NCBI GenBank assembly: GCA_964247735.1
Contig: CAXTVS010000010.1
Location: forward strand, 14,930 to 78,929
Length of the DNA: 64,000 bases
From: Lichenicola sp964247735
GTDB taxonomy: Bacteria > Pseudomonadota > Alphaproteobacteria > Acetobacterales > Acetobacteraceae
Direction: 5' to 3'
The notes beneath the pieces were generated by a model. That model did not search any database, was not told where the DNA came from, and worked only from the letters and a program-made list of their open reading frames with translations. The translations under genes and the position numbers were made by a program. The number at the start of each line of letters is the position of its first letter. Within the stretch, counting starts at the first letter, position 1. Positions 43,142 to 52,541 of this stretch are shown piece by piece.

Positions 43142-44537
43142 CGAGCACGGCCCCGATCCGCGCCAGGGTCTCGTCCCGGCCCAGCACCGCCACGGTGACG
43201 TCGATCCCCGGGCTCGTCGTGCTGCCGGTCACCGCCGCACGCAATGGCTGCGCCACCTGGCCGAGCTTGCGGCCTTCGCGCTCGGCGAGGCGACGCAGGG
43301 CGGCGTCGACCTCCGCCGCCTCGAACGGCTCCAGCGGCGCCAGCTCGGCGGCCACGCCGCGCAGCAGCGCGCGCGCGTCCGGCGTCAGCAGCGAGCTCGC
43401 CTTGGCATCCAGCGGCAGCGGCACCGACCGGGCCAGGAACGCCGCCGCGTCGGCCAGCTCGACCAGCGTCCGCGCCCGCTCCTTCAGACCCGGCATCAGG
43501 GCGCGGATCCGGCGCGCCGCCACCGCGTCCAGCAGGAGCCCGTCGCGCCCGGCCAGCCGCGCCAGCACGTCCGCCGCCAGCCGGTCGTCGTCGGCCTGCC
43601 GCAGCCAGACGCCGTTCAGGTGCGCGAGCTTGGTGTAGTCCATGCGGGAGGGCGAGCGGCCGACGCCGTCCAGGTCGAACAGCCGGATCTGCTCGTCGCG
43701 CCCCAGAACCTCGGCGTCGCCGTGCCCCCAGCCGAGCCGCAGCAGGTAGTTGTCCAGCGCTTCCGGCAGGTAGCCCTGCTCGCGGAACTCGACCACGCTC
43801 TGCGCGCCGTGCCGCTTGGACAGCTTGGCGCCGTCCGGCCCGTGGATCAGCGGCAGGTGCGCGAACAACGGCCGCTCCCAGCCCATCGCGGCGTAGATCT
43901 GCGACTGCCGGAAGGTGTTGGTCATGTGGTCGTCGCCGCGGATCACGTGGGTGATCGCCATGTCGTGGTCGTCGCACACCACGGCGTGAAGGTAGGTCGG
44001 CGTGCCGTCGCCGCGCAGGATGATCATGTCGTCCATCTCGGCGTTGGCGACCCGGATCTCGCCCTGCACCAGGTCGTGCACCACCGTCTCGCCGTCCTGC
44101 GGCGCGCGCAGCCGCACGGTGAACGGCGCCCCCTCCGGCGCCTCGGCCGGATCGCGGTCGCGCCACATCCCGTTGTAGCGCGGCGGCCTGCCTTCCGCAG
44201 CGGCCTGCTCGCGCATCTGCCGGAGCTCGTCCGGCGTGCAATAGCAGCGATACGCCCGGCCCGCCTCCAGCAGCGCCAGCGCTACCTCCGCATGACGCGC
44301 CTGGCGGGTGGACTGGTACACCGGCGGCTCGTCCGGGTTCAGCCCCATCCAGTCCAGCCCGTCCAGGATCACGTCCACCGCGTGCTGGGTGGAGCGCTCG
44401 CGGTCGGTGTCCTCGATCCGGAGCAGGAACCGGCCGCCATGGTGGCGGGCGAACAGGAAGTTGAACAAGGCGGCGCGGGCGTTGCCGACGTGCAGCAACC
44501 CGGTCGGGCTCGGCGCGAAGCGCGTGCGGACGGTCAT
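43134..44537 (-). CDS. gltX: Glutamyl-tRNA synthetase
   Basis: GltX charges tRNA-Glu (and in many alphaproteobacteria also tRNA-Gln, later corrected by GatCAB). The 467-residue product has the class I signatures: HVGN of the HIGH box in APSPTGLLHVGNARAALFN, and KLSKR of the KMSKS loop in DGAKLSKRHG. The SRMDYTKLAHLNG segment typical of GluRS precedes the anticodon-binding part. The start at ATG 44537 is supported by AGGA 9 bases upstream and by the family start TVRTRFAPSPTG. It heads the gltX-pyrB-pyrC'-plsY-dprA run and is divergent from comEC. Confidence 0.93.
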   Translation of the reverse strand: MTVRTRFAPSPTGLLHVGNARAALFNFLFARHHGGRFLLRIEDTDRERSTQHAVDVILDGLDWMGLNPDEPPVYQSTRQARHAEVALALLEAGRAYRCYCTPDELRQMREQAAAEGRPPRYNGMWRDRDPAEAPEGAPFTVRLRAPQDGETVVHDLVQGEIRVANAEMDDMIILRGDGTPTYLHAVVCDDHDMAITHVIRGDDHMTNTFRQSQIYAAMGWERPLFAHLPLIHGPDGAKLSKRHGAQSVVEFREQGYLPEALDNYLLRLGWGHGDAEVLGRDEQIRLFDLDGVGRSPSRMDYTKLAHLNGVWLRQADDDRLAADVLARLAGRDGLLLDAVAARRIRALMPGLKERARTLVELADAAAFLARSVPLPLDAKASSLLTPDARALLRGVAAELAPLEPFEAAEVDAALRRLAEREGRKLGQVAQPLRAAVTGSTTSPGIDVTVAVLGRDETLARIGAVLGG

Positions 44538-44617
44538 GGACCGGGTTCCTAACATGCCGTCCCGGTTCCTCGTAGAGCCGCTGGCGGGATCCGCGGGATC
44601 CCGCTAAACTTCCGGTT

Positions 44618-46897
44618 GTGCAACGAACCGCCACGCTTGTTTCCGGTCTGCATCGGCTCGGCCGCCGCAAGGGCGCGCCTCGCCTCCAGCTTCTGCTGGC
44701 GCGCGGCTGGACGCTGTTCCGCGACGGGGTCGCCGCCGATCGCGACCGTCTCGTGCTGTGGCTGCCGGCCTGCCTCGGCAGCGGGGTCCTGCTCTACTTT
44801 GCGCAACGTTCTGAGCCGGCGATCTCCCTGGGGATGGGACTCGCCATCGCGTCGGCGATCCTGTTCGCGCTGGCCCGGCGCAGCCGGCTGGCCCATGCCG
44901 CGGCGGCGGCACTCCTGGCGCTGTCGATCGGCTTCGTGTCCGCCGAGCTGGCGGCATGGCGCATGCCGCCGATGCCGTCCCTGCCGCGCAAGGCGGCGCT
45001 GGTCACCGGACGGATCACGGCGATCGACGTGATGGCGGACGGGCAGCGGCGCGTGACGCTGGACCGGGTGTCGATCGCGCTCGCGCCGCGCAAGGACGAC
45101 GAGCCTGCCGCTGCCGTTCCCGCAGCCGTCACCGCCACCACCCGCGTCCTGCGCCTGCGCCTGCGTCCGGACGACCCGGCGGTGCTCGGCCCCGGCGACG
45201 CCGTGCGGATCCGCGCGCTGCTGCGCGCGCCGTCGTCGCCTGACCTGCCGGCCGGACGCGACCTGCAGCGCGACGCCTTCTTCTCCGGGGTGGCGGGTTC
45301 CGGCAGGGCGCTGTCCCCGGTGGCGGTGCTGTCGCACGGGGCACGTCGCGGGCTTGCGGTGGGGATGCGTGGCTTGCGCGAGCGCATCGCCGACCGGATC
45401 CTGCTGGTGCTGCCGGGACCGCGCGGCGCGGTGGCCGCCACCCTGCTGACCGGGCTGAGCAGCGGGATCCCGCAGGCCGACCGCGACGCCTTCGCCGCCT
45501 CCGGCCTGGCCCACCTGCTGGCGGTGGCGGGGCTGCATCTCGGCATCGTCATGGGATTGGCGCTGTCGCTGGTGCGGATTGCGCTGGCGGCGTGGGAATG
45601 GGGCGCCCTGCGCCTGCCGTGCCGGCAGATCGCGGCGCTGGCGGCGCTGGCGGCCGGCTGCTTCTACATGCTGCTGACCGGGCTGCACCTGCCTGGCCTG
45701 CGCAGCCTGGCGATGGCGGCGGTGGCCATGCTGGGGCTGGTGATCGGCAGGCGGACGGTGTCGCTGCGGGCACTCGCCTTCGCCGCCGCGCTGATCCTGC
45801 TGCTGACCCCGGCCGTGCTGCTCGACGTCACCTTCCAGATGAGCTTCGCCGCGGTGCTGGCGCTCCTGGCCGGCTACGAGGCGGCGCGGCCGCTGATGCG
45901 GCACCTGCAGGGCCCGCGGCTGCGCGACCGGGTCGCGCTGCACGTGTTCCAGCTGTTCTTCACCAGCCTGGTCGCCGGCGCCGCGTCGCTGCCCTACGCC
46001 GCGTTCCACTTCGGCCGGGTGCAGTTCTACTTCGTGCTGGCCAACCTCGTGGCGGTGCCGCTGACCGCGTTCTGGGTGATGCCGCAGGGGCTGCTGTCGC
46101 TGCTGCTGATGCCGTTCGGGCTGGACTGGCCGACGCTGCGCGCGATGGGAGCGGGGATCGACCTGATCCTCCTGCTGGCGCGGACCGTGGCCGCCCTTCC
46201 GGCCGCCAGCCTGCCGGTGCCGTTTCCTCCCGCTTCCGGCCTGCTGCTGGTCAGCTTCGGGCTGCTCTGGCTGTGCCTGTGGCGGCGGCGCTGGCGGCTG
46301 CTGGGCCTGCTGCCGATCGCGCTGGGGCTCGCCTCGCCCTGGCTGGTGCGGCCGCCCGACCTGCTGGTGTCGGAGGACGCGCAGCTGGTCGCCCTCCGCG
46401 CCGGCCGCGCCATGCTGGTCGAGCAGGGCGCCCGCACCGACCCGATCACCCTGTCCGACTGGCAACGGGCCTGGGCGATGCCGGCCGCACCGGTGCCGCT
46501 TCCCGAGGCCGGACCGGCCGACGCGTCCGGAGACGTGGTCTGCAACCCGGCAGCCTGCCTGCTGACACGGCGCGGACGCACCGTGATGCTGCTGCGCGAC
46601 CCGACCGGCGGCCACCGCAAGCCGGGCGAGGACGAGCCGCCGCCGGCGCTCGAGCCGGGCGACTGCGACGGGATGTCGCTGCTGGTCTCGCCGGCGCCGG
46701 CACACGGCGCCTGCCCCGGCGTGCCGCGGATCGACCGCTTCACCGTGTGGCGGGAGGGGCCGCAGGCGGTGTGGATCGGTGCCGGCGGGATCACGGTGCG
46801 GAGCGCGCTGGGCAGCCGCGGCGACCGTCCCTGGGTGCCGCACGCAGCACCCGCCGCGAGCCCACGCCCGACCCTGCCGCTCGCATCCGCCGAATAG
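44618..46897 (+). CDS. comEC: ComEC/Rec2 competence channel lacking the beta-lactamase motifs
   Basis: ComEC forms the inner-membrane channel that takes up single-stranded DNA in transformation. The 759-residue polytopic protein has the N-terminal DUF4131 region, then the competence domain with ASGLAHLLAVAGLHLGIVMG and LDVTFQMSFAAVLAL, followed by several more membrane segments. Typical ComEC proteins end in a metallo-beta-lactamase domain thought to degrade the second strand; here the C-terminal soluble part (about residues 575-759) has no HxHxDH motif. It begins at a GTG 80 bases from the gltX start. The convergent nth gene ends 18 bases away. Confidence 0.88.
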   Translation: MQRTATLVSGLHRLGRRKGAPRLQLLLARGWTLFRDGVAADRDRLVLWLPACLGSGVLLYFAQRSEPAISLGMGLAIASAILFALARRSRLAHAAAAALLALSIGFVSAELAAWRMPPMPSLPRKAALVTGRITAIDVMADGQRRVTLDRVSIALAPRKDDEPAAAVPAAVTATTRVLRLRLRPDDPAVLGPGDAVRIRALLRAPSSPDLPAGRDLQRDAFFSGVAGSGRALSPVAVLSHGARRGLAVGMRGLRERIADRILLVLPGPRGAVAATLLTGLSSGIPQADRDAFAASGLAHLLAVAGLHLGIVMGLALSLVRIALAAWEWGALRLPCRQIAALAALAAGCFYMLLTGLHLPGLRSLAMAAVAMLGLVIGRRTVSLRALAFAAALILLLTPAVLLDVTFQMSFAAVLALLAGYEAARPLMRHLQGPRLRDRVALHVFQLFFTSLVAGAASLPYAAFHFGRVQFYFVLANLVAVPLTAFWVMPQGLLSLLLMPFGLDWPTLRAMGAGIDLILLLARTVAALPAASLPVPFPPASGLLLVSFGLLWLCLWRRRWRLLGLLPIALGLASPWLVRPPDLLVSEDAQLVALRAGRAMLVEQGARTDPITLSDWQRAWAMPAAPVPLPEAGPADASGDVVCNPAACLLTRRGRTVMLLRDPTGGHRKPGEDEPPPALEPGDCDGMSLLVSPAPAHGACPGVPRIDRFTVWREGPQAVWIGAGGITVRSALGSRGDRPWVPHAAPAASPRPTLPLASAE

Positions 46898-46915
46898 CGG
46901 CGCCCGCAGCGCGGT

Positions 46916-47611
46916 TCAGCGGACCGGACCGGCCCGCTTGTCCGGATACTGGCACCAGGCATGGCCGACGCAGTGCCAGCATTCCGGCACCCGCGCCTTG
47001 CACACGTAGCGTCCGTGCAGGATCAGCCAGTGATGCGCCGGGCGGAGCATCGCCGGCGGGATCCGTGCCACCAGCCCGTCCTCCACCGCGCGCGGCGTGG
47101 CGCCCGGCGCCAGCCCGGTGCGGTTGCCGAGCCGCAGGATGTGGGTGTCGACCGCCATCGCGTCCTCGCCGAACGCCACGTTCAGCACCACGCTGGCGGT
47201 CTTGCGGCCGACCCCGGGCAGCGCTTCCAGCGACTCGCGGTCGGCCGGCACCGCGCCGCCGTGCCGCTCCAGCAGCGCCGCCGACAGCGCCACCACGTTG
47301 CGCGTCTTGCCCCGCCACAGCCCGATCGTGCGGATGTGGCGCGCCACCCCCTCCTCGCCCAGCCGCACCATGGCGGCCGGGTCGGGCGCCTCGGCGAACA
47401 GCCCCACGGTCGCCTTGTTGACCGAGGCGTCGGTGGCCTGCGCCGACAGCACCACCGACACCAGAAGCGTGTAGGCATCGGCGAAGGCGAGTTCGGTCTG
47501 CCCTTCCGGGTTGGCCTGGCCGAGGGCCGCGATGAACTGCGCGACCTCGGCCTTCGTCATCGGACGTGCCGCTGCGGTCCTGCTGCGTCCCGGTGGCGTG
47601 ATGCCGCCCAT
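46916..47611 (-). CDS. nth: Endonuclease III
   Basis: Nth removes oxidised pyrimidines and nicks the abasic site. The 231-residue product has the helix-hairpin-helix LEALPGVGRKTASVVLNVAF with catalytic Lys, the catalytic Asp in VDTHILRLGNR, and the [4Fe-4S] ligands as C-x6-C-x2-C-x5-C in CKARVPECWHCVGHAWC. The start was placed at ATG 47611 (GGGA upstream), giving a 17-residue N-terminal extension; ATG 47560 (MTKAEVAQF) gives the standard 214-residue length and is equally possible. It is convergent with comEC and divergent from the HD-domain gene. Confidence 0.95.
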   Translation of the reverse strand: MGGITPPGRSRTAAARPMTKAEVAQFIAALGQANPEGQTELAFADAYTLLVSVVLSAQATDASVNKATVGLFAEAPDPAAMVRLGEEGVARHIRTIGLWRGKTRNVVALSAALLERHGGAVPADRESLEALPGVGRKTASVVLNVAFGEDAMAVDTHILRLGNRTGLAPGATPRAVEDGLVARIPPAMLRPAHHWLILHGRYVCKARVPECWHCVGHAWCQYPDKRAGPVR

Positions 47612-47805
47612 GCCTTGATCCCATCTGCCAGCCGTCGCGCCTGCCGCGGCGCGCAAGCGGAGCGGTCTGGGGCAGGATCCGTCAAGTGTGGCGTTCCGGA
47701 CTGCGAGGTCGGGATTCCGGCGTGCGCCGACGAAACGCGATTTACGTGTCGGTGACGATGTTGCAGATTGCGGTCATCCACCTCAGGTTGTGAGCGCAGG
47801 CGGAC

Positions 47806-48870
47806 ATGTCAGCAAAGATGTGGCCCTTCGACGGGCATGTCCTGTTCCAGGTCATGGACCCGTCCGAACTCGCCAGCCTGGTGGCCGTGTTGCTGGCCGG
47901 GCTGACCGACATGCATCGGTATCATGCCGCCGGGTCGGATCGAGCGGCCAGGATGGACGGCCGGAGCGGGAATGGCCGGTATGGGGCCGGGTGGAGGCTC
48001 GCCAGGCGGCTCGGCCTCGTCGCCGGCATCGCCGGGCTGCTGGTGCTGCTCGGGTCGCATCCGGCGGCCAGGGCGGTCTCGCTGCCGACGGCGCTCGTCC
48101 TGTCCCTGTGCGGCTGCCTGGGAGCCTGGCTGCTCCGGATCGGCGCCTTGCCGTTGGTGAACCATGGTCACGTGCCCCTGGGACAGGCGGAGATCCTGGA
48201 CCGGCTTGCCGTCCTGGCGCGCTCGGAGAACGGGCAGGCGGCCGATGCGCGCCAGGACGGCGACCGTCTCGTGCACCAGCTCGCGCTGCTCGCCGGCCTG
48301 GGACCGGTGGAGGCAGCCGAGCTGCAGCGTGCGGCCATGTTCCGCCATCTCGGCCGGATCGCGATCCCGGATGCCCTCCTGCACAAGGCCGCTCCGCTCG
48401 ACGAGGCCGAGCGCCGCCTGTTGCGGCGAGCGCCGACGGTCGGCGCCCGCCTGCTCGGCGGCGGCCAGTCGGCGACGTTCGAGCGCGCGGCGGAGATGGC
48501 GCTCGGGCACCAGGAGTGCTGGGACGGCTCCGGCTATCCGCGGGGGCTAGCCGGGGTCCAGATCCCGCTCGCCGCGCGGATCGCCGCGATCGCCGACCAG
48601 GCTGCGGCTCTGCTTCCGCCTGGCCGGACGGCCGAGCCGCGGCTGCTCGATGCCGCGATGCAGCGGCTGCAGGCGGAAGCGGGACGTCGCCTCGATCCGG
48701 TGCTGACGACCTTGTTCCTGGACACGCTGCGTTCCCAGCCGCTACGTCCCGAACCGAGCCGGTCGGATGACAGCGAACAGGAGATGGGCATCGCCGCGGC
48801 CTGCCAAGCCTTGCTGCGTGATCCCGCCGCCTTCGTGCCCACCGTGTCCTGCGGTCCGGCTCCGTCCTAG
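47806..48870 (+). CDS. Degenerate HD-GYP domain protein with membrane segments
   Basis: The 354-residue product has two hydrophobic segments (about residues 68-112) and a C-terminal HD-GYP-like domain. Active HD-GYP proteins hydrolyse cyclic-di-GMP and need HDIGK for metal. Here the stretch is FRHLGRIAIPDALLHK, with Leu182 in place of the Asp and Arg in place of the Lys. HHExWDGSGYP is represented by GHQECWDGSGYPRGLAGVQIPL, where one His is Gln. The loss of several metal ligands suggests a catalytically dead protein, possibly a binding partner or sensor. It starts at an ATG after GGCGG and precedes the ABC exporter by 47 bases, so the two may share a transcript. Confidence 0.78.
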   Translation: MSAKMWPFDGHVLFQVMDPSELASLVAVLLAGLTDMHRYHAAGSDRAARMDGRSGNGRYGAGWRLARRLGLVAGIAGLLVLLGSHPAARAVSLPTALVLSLCGCLGAWLLRIGALPLVNHGHVPLGQAEILDRLAVLARSENGQAADARQDGDRLVHQLALLAGLGPVEAAELQRAAMFRHLGRIAIPDALLHKAAPLDEAERRLLRRAPTVGARLLGGGQSATFERAAEMALGHQECWDGSGYPRGLAGVQIPLAARIAAIADQAAALLPPGRTAEPRLLDAAMQRLQAEAGRRLDPVLTTLFLDTLRSQPLRPEPSRSDDSEQEMGIAAACQALLRDPAAFVPTVSCGPAPS

Positions 48871-48917
48871 TCCTCCGCCGGCGCCCGTCGGCGCCTTGCG
48901 TGGAGTGATCGACCCCC

Positions 48918-50771
48918 GTGACCAGCCCTGACCCCACGCGCGGGGCGTCCGCCGCGAGGGGGAACGGCCGCAGCGTCTTCGTCGCCGTGCTGGCGTTCCT
49001 GTTCGGCCACTGGCGGCGGCGTCCGCTGCTGGTGTCGCTGGTCGCCGGCGGCATGGTGCTGGCCACCCTGACCGACGTGGTGACGCCGATCCTGGCCGGA
49101 CGCCTGGTGGACGACGTGACCCGGCTGCCGCCGCACCTGCTCGGCGCCGGCGCCGTCCGGCCGCCGCAGGCGCGGGTCGCGCTGCACGACAGCCTCACCA
49201 TGCTGGGCGGACTGGCGGCACTCGGGCTGGTCAGCGTGCTCGGCCGCCGGCTCGCCTTCATCGGCATCACCCGGCTGACGGTGCGGATCATGGGCGACAT
49301 CGCCCGCACCGCGTTCGCCCGGGTGCAGCGCTTCTCCACCGACTGGCACGCCAACACCTTTGCCGGCTCCACCGTGCGCCGGCTGACCCGCGGCATGTGG
49401 GCGGTCGACATGCTCGACGACACCCTGCTGCTGATGCTGCTGCCCGAGCTGTGCGTGCTCGCCGGCACCACCGTCGTGCTGGCGCTGCGCTGGCCGGTGA
49501 TGGGGCTGCTGCTCGGCCTCGGCTCGGTCGGCTTCGCGATCCTGTCGGTGACGATGACGCTGTTCTACGTCGCGCCCTCCGCCCGCCTCGCCAACAGCTG
49601 GGACACGCGCCTGGGCGCGGTGCTGGCCGACGCCATCACCTGCAACGCCGTGGTCAAGGCGTTCGGCGCCGAGAGCCGGGAGGACGGGCGGCTGTCGCGC
49701 GTGGTCGAGCGCTGGGGGCAGCGCACCACGCGCACCTGGCTGCGCGGCACGGACAGCGGCAACCTGCAGAACCTGGCGCTCACGGTGCTGCGCCTGTCGC
49801 TGGTCGCCGCGGTGCTGTTCCTGTGGTGGCACGGCCGCGCCGGCGCCGGCGACGTCGCCTACGTGCTGACCATGGTGTTCCTGGTGCAGGGCTACCTGCG
49901 CGACATCGGCCAGCAGATCAGCGTGGTGCAGCGCTCGGTCAACGAGATGGAGGAGCTGGTCGCGCTGTACCGCGAGCCGGAAGGGGTGCGTGACCGGCCG
50001 CACGCCTCGCCGATCCGCATCACCGACGGCGAGATCCGCTTCGAGCGGGCGTCGTTCCGCTATGCAGGCCAGGCGGCTCAGCTGTTCCGCTCCCTCGACC
50101 TCGACATCCCGGCCGGCAGCCGGGTGGCGCTGGTGGGGCCGTCCGGCTCCGGCAAGACCACCCTGACCAAGCTGCTGCAGCGCCTGTACGACCTCGATGG
50201 CGGCCGCATCCTGATCGACGGGCAGGACATCGCCCTGGTGGCGCAGGAGTCCCTGCGGTCGCAGATCGCCGTGGTGCCGCAGGAGCCGGTGCTGTTCCAC
50301 CGCTCGCTGGCCGAGAACATCGGATACGCCCGCCCTGACGCCAGCCTGGCCGAGATCGAGCAGGCGGCGATGCTCGCCAACGCGTCCGGCTTCATCGACC
50401 GGCTGCCGGCCGGCTACGCCACCCTGGTCGGCGAGCGCGGCGTCAAGCTGTCCGGCGGCGAGCGCCAACGCATCGCCATCGCCCGCGCCTTCCTGGCCGA
50501 CGCGCGGGTGCTGATCCTGGACGAGGCCACCTCCAGCCTGGACTCCGAGTCCGAGGCGCTGGTGCAGGAGGCGATGCAGCGGCTGATGAACGGCCGCACC
50601 GTGATCGTGATCGCCCACCGCCTGTCCACCGTGGTGTCGCTCGACCGCATCCTGGTGTTCTCGCACGGCGCCGTGGTCGAGGACGGCCCGCATGCGGCCC
50701 TGCTGACACGCCCGGACGGGCTGTACCGCCGGCTGTTCGACCGGCAGGAGCTCGGCCTCACGACGGCCTGA
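48918..50771 (+). CDS. ABC exporter, fused permease and ATPase
   Basis: The 617-residue half-transporter has a six-helix permease domain (about residues 30-340) and a C-terminal nucleotide-binding domain with Walker A GPSGSGKTT, Q-loop VVPQEPVLF, signature LSGGERQRIA and Walker B VLILDEATSSLD. It should act as a homodimer exporting lipid, peptide or drug. The domain shape and lack of specific motifs fit the MsbA/LmrA-like group, and the substrate cannot be told. It starts at a GTG 47 bases after the HD-GYP gene and converges with a secreted hydrolase gene. Confidence 0.92.
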   Translation: MTSPDPTRGASAARGNGRSVFVAVLAFLFGHWRRRPLLVSLVAGGMVLATLTDVVTPILAGRLVDDVTRLPPHLLGAGAVRPPQARVALHDSLTMLGGLAALGLVSVLGRRLAFIGITRLTVRIMGDIARTAFARVQRFSTDWHANTFAGSTVRRLTRGMWAVDMLDDTLLLMLLPELCVLAGTTVVLALRWPVMGLLLGLGSVGFAILSVTMTLFYVAPSARLANSWDTRLGAVLADAITCNAVVKAFGAESREDGRLSRVVERWGQRTTRTWLRGTDSGNLQNLALTVLRLSLVAAVLFLWWHGRAGAGDVAYVLTMVFLVQGYLRDIGQQISVVQRSVNEMEELVALYREPEGVRDRPHASPIRITDGEIRFERASFRYAGQAAQLFRSLDLDIPAGSRVALVGPSGSGKTTLTKLLQRLYDLDGGRILIDGQDIALVAQESLRSQIAVVPQEPVLFHRSLAENIGYARPDASLAEIEQAAMLANASGFIDRLPAGYATLVGERGVKLSGGERQRIAIARAFLADARVLILDEATSSLDSESEALVQEAMQRLMNGRTVIVIAHRLSTVVSLDRILVFSHGAVVEDGPHAALLTRPDGLYRRLFDRQELGLTTA

Positions 50772-50790
50772 GCGGCCCGGTCCCGGACGC

Positions 50791-50819
50791 GACCCGCACG
50801 GCGCCCAGCCGGGCGGGTC
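50791..50819. terminator. Weak hairpin between convergent genes
   Basis: GACCCGC (50791-50797) and GCGGGTC (50813-50819) form a 7-bp stem with a 15-nt loop, placed between the ABC exporter stop and the convergent hydrolase stop. It has no U-tract and may be chance in this GC-rich DNA. Confidence 0.35.
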
Positions 50820-50822
50820 CGG

Positions 50823-51944
50823 TCACGGCGTGCGGCCGCGCGACGGGACGGCCGCGCCCCGCGCGTCGGCCACGACCTCGTGGATGGCGGCGATCACGGT
50901 TCCGGGCTGGTGGAGCTGGATGTAGTGGCCGGTGTCCGGCACCAGCCGGTTTCGCCCCCGGCTCGACCGGGCGGCGATCAGGTCGTGTGCGTGGTTCCAG
51001 ACCCCGAACAGCGCGTCGGCCTGCGCTGCCGACAGGCCGGGCAGGGCGACCTTGTTCCCGGCCGTCAGGACGACCATCGGCAACGCGCCGAAGGATGCCG
51101 AGGCCCCGTCGAGTTCCTGGCTGTCCACGTCCGGGGTCGGAGCGCCGGGAGCGCTGCCGAACGAGCCGACCTCGGAGGCGAGGGTTGTCCAAAGGTCCGG
51201 ACGCAGGGACATCCGGTCCAGCGCCCGGACGAGCGGCGCGCCATAGGCGGGATCGTGGTTCAGGCAGAGGTCCACCAGAGGCGGCGCCACGGGAAGGCGG
51301 TGGGCACGCGCCGCCGCCTCGCACGGCGTGAAATCAGGCACCGTCTTGCGCAGGATCGGTCCGACGCCGGGGATGCGGGACATCTGTTCGGCCTGATGGG
51401 GAAAGGCGGGATCGACCAGCACCATGCCGGCCAGCTCGTCGCGGTAGCGGTCCGCGAACAGGACCGCATCGAGGCCGGCGAGGGAGTGACCGACAAGAAC
51501 GAAGGGCGGGCGGAGTCCTGCCGCATGAAGCAGGCCGTGCAGGTCGCCGACCAGGGCGTTCGTGTCGCGCGGCAGGGGGCCCGGGCCGGAAAAGCCTTGT
51601 CCGGCCCGGTCATAGGAGCACACCCGGGTGAACCGGGCGACGCCGGGCTGCACATAGGCCCAGGCAGTGGTCGGGCCGCCCCAGCCGGAGTCGAGAACCA
51701 CGGTGGGCGTCCCGTGACCGGTGCAGTACAGGTTGAGCGTCCGGCCGGGCGCGATCGTGACGGAACGCTGCGGGTGGGTGTAGGGCTCCTGGTTGAACGG
51801 CGGCGGGGCCGGCTGCGCGTGGGCGACGACGCCCGGGATCACGGCCAGCCCGAGCACCAGGCCCGCGCGGCGCAGCCCGGACCAGAGGAAACGCCGGAGC
51901 TTGGCCGGAACCGACCGACTGCTTTCGTGACGGTTGTTCGGCAC
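50823..51944 (-). CDS. Exported alpha/beta hydrolase
   Basis: The 373-residue product starts at GTG 51944, which has AAGGAG 6 bases upstream; the upstream extension of the frame lacks support. It has an N-terminal signal sequence (LVLGLAVIPGVVAHA), then an alpha/beta-hydrolase domain with VVLDSGWGGPTTAW, the nucleophile elbow LVGHSLAGLDAV and a terminal His in VPDTGHYIQLHQP. It has four cysteines that could form disulfides. The pattern is that of secreted esterase or lipase-like hydrolases of unknown substrate. It lies about 200 bases after the HIT gene on the same strand and converges with the ABC exporter. Confidence 0.85.
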   Translation of the reverse strand: MPNNRHESSRSVPAKLRRFLWSGLRRAGLVLGLAVIPGVVAHAQPAPPPFNQEPYTHPQRSVTIAPGRTLNLYCTGHGTPTVVLDSGWGGPTTAWAYVQPGVARFTRVCSYDRAGQGFSGPGPLPRDTNALVGDLHGLLHAAGLRPPFVLVGHSLAGLDAVLFADRYRDELAGMVLVDPAFPHQAEQMSRIPGVGPILRKTVPDFTPCEAAARAHRLPVAPPLVDLCLNHDPAYGAPLVRALDRMSLRPDLWTTLASEVGSFGSAPGAPTPDVDSQELDGASASFGALPMVVLTAGNKVALPGLSAAQADALFGVWNHAHDLIAARSSRGRNRLVPDTGHYIQLHQPGTVIAAIHEVVADARGAAVPSRGRTP

Positions 51945-52147
51945 GTCGTCTCCTTGTTGGCGTCTGGTCCGAGCATCTCGCAAGCGGCATGCCGGGGTAC
52001 TCCCGAACGGCTCGCCAGCCGTGAACACCGTTCAAGGCCAGGAGATGCCGGAGCGCCGGGAGGGTCCGCAGCATCACGCTTCCAGGCCGTCCACCTCCGC
52101 CCGGCTACCGGGCCGGGTCCGGCCGACCGGCCAGGCGGCCGGGCTAC

Positions 52148-52537
52148 CTACGGAAGCCCGGCCTGCGCCAGCATCGGCCCGAGCGGGGCGCCACCGAACA
52201 GGTGCACGTGGAAATGCGGCACCTCCTGGCCGGCGTCGCTGCCCATGTTGGACAGCAGCCGGTAGCCCGCCTCGTCCAGCCCGAGGCTGGCCGCGATCCG
52301 GCCGACCGCGCGGGCGAGGCCGGCGATCTCGGCGTCGGACGCGCGGGCGGAGAAGTCGGCGAACGACACGTAGGGCTGCTTCGGGATCACCAGCACGTGC
52401 ACCGGCGCCAGCGGGTGGATGTCGTGGAACGCCAGCACGTGGTCGTCCTCGAACACGCGCCGGCATGGGATCTCGCCGCGCAGGATCCGGGCGAAGATGT
52501 TGTCCGCATCGTAGGGACCGAGGCCGGGCACCGGCAT
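52148..52537 (-). CDS. HIT-family nucleotide hydrolase
   Basis: The 129-residue product carries the histidine triad HFHVHLFGG near the C-terminus and the usual N-terminal NIFARILRGEIPCRRVFEDD with a conserved Cys. HIT proteins hydrolyse nucleoside phosphoramidates and related adenylates. The ATG at 52537 is preceded by GGGAG and lies 4 bases from the hisE stop, so it is probably the last gene of the his operon. HIT genes next to hisE are frequent in alphaproteobacteria, but its link to histidine synthesis is not established. Confidence 0.93.
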   Translation of the reverse strand: MPVPGLGPYDADNIFARILRGEIPCRRVFEDDHVLAFHDIHPLAPVHVLVIPKQPYVSFADFSARASDAEIAGLARAVGRIAASLGLDEAGYRLLSNMGSDAGQEVPHFHVHLFGGAPLGPMLAQAGLP

Positions 52538-52541
52538 GAGG

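Noticed and set aside
52029..52147. A terminator between the HIT gene and the secreted hydrolase
   Set aside because: Several GGCC-rich complementary pieces exist, but no single stable stem with a U-tract can be preferred over chance in this GC-rich DNA.
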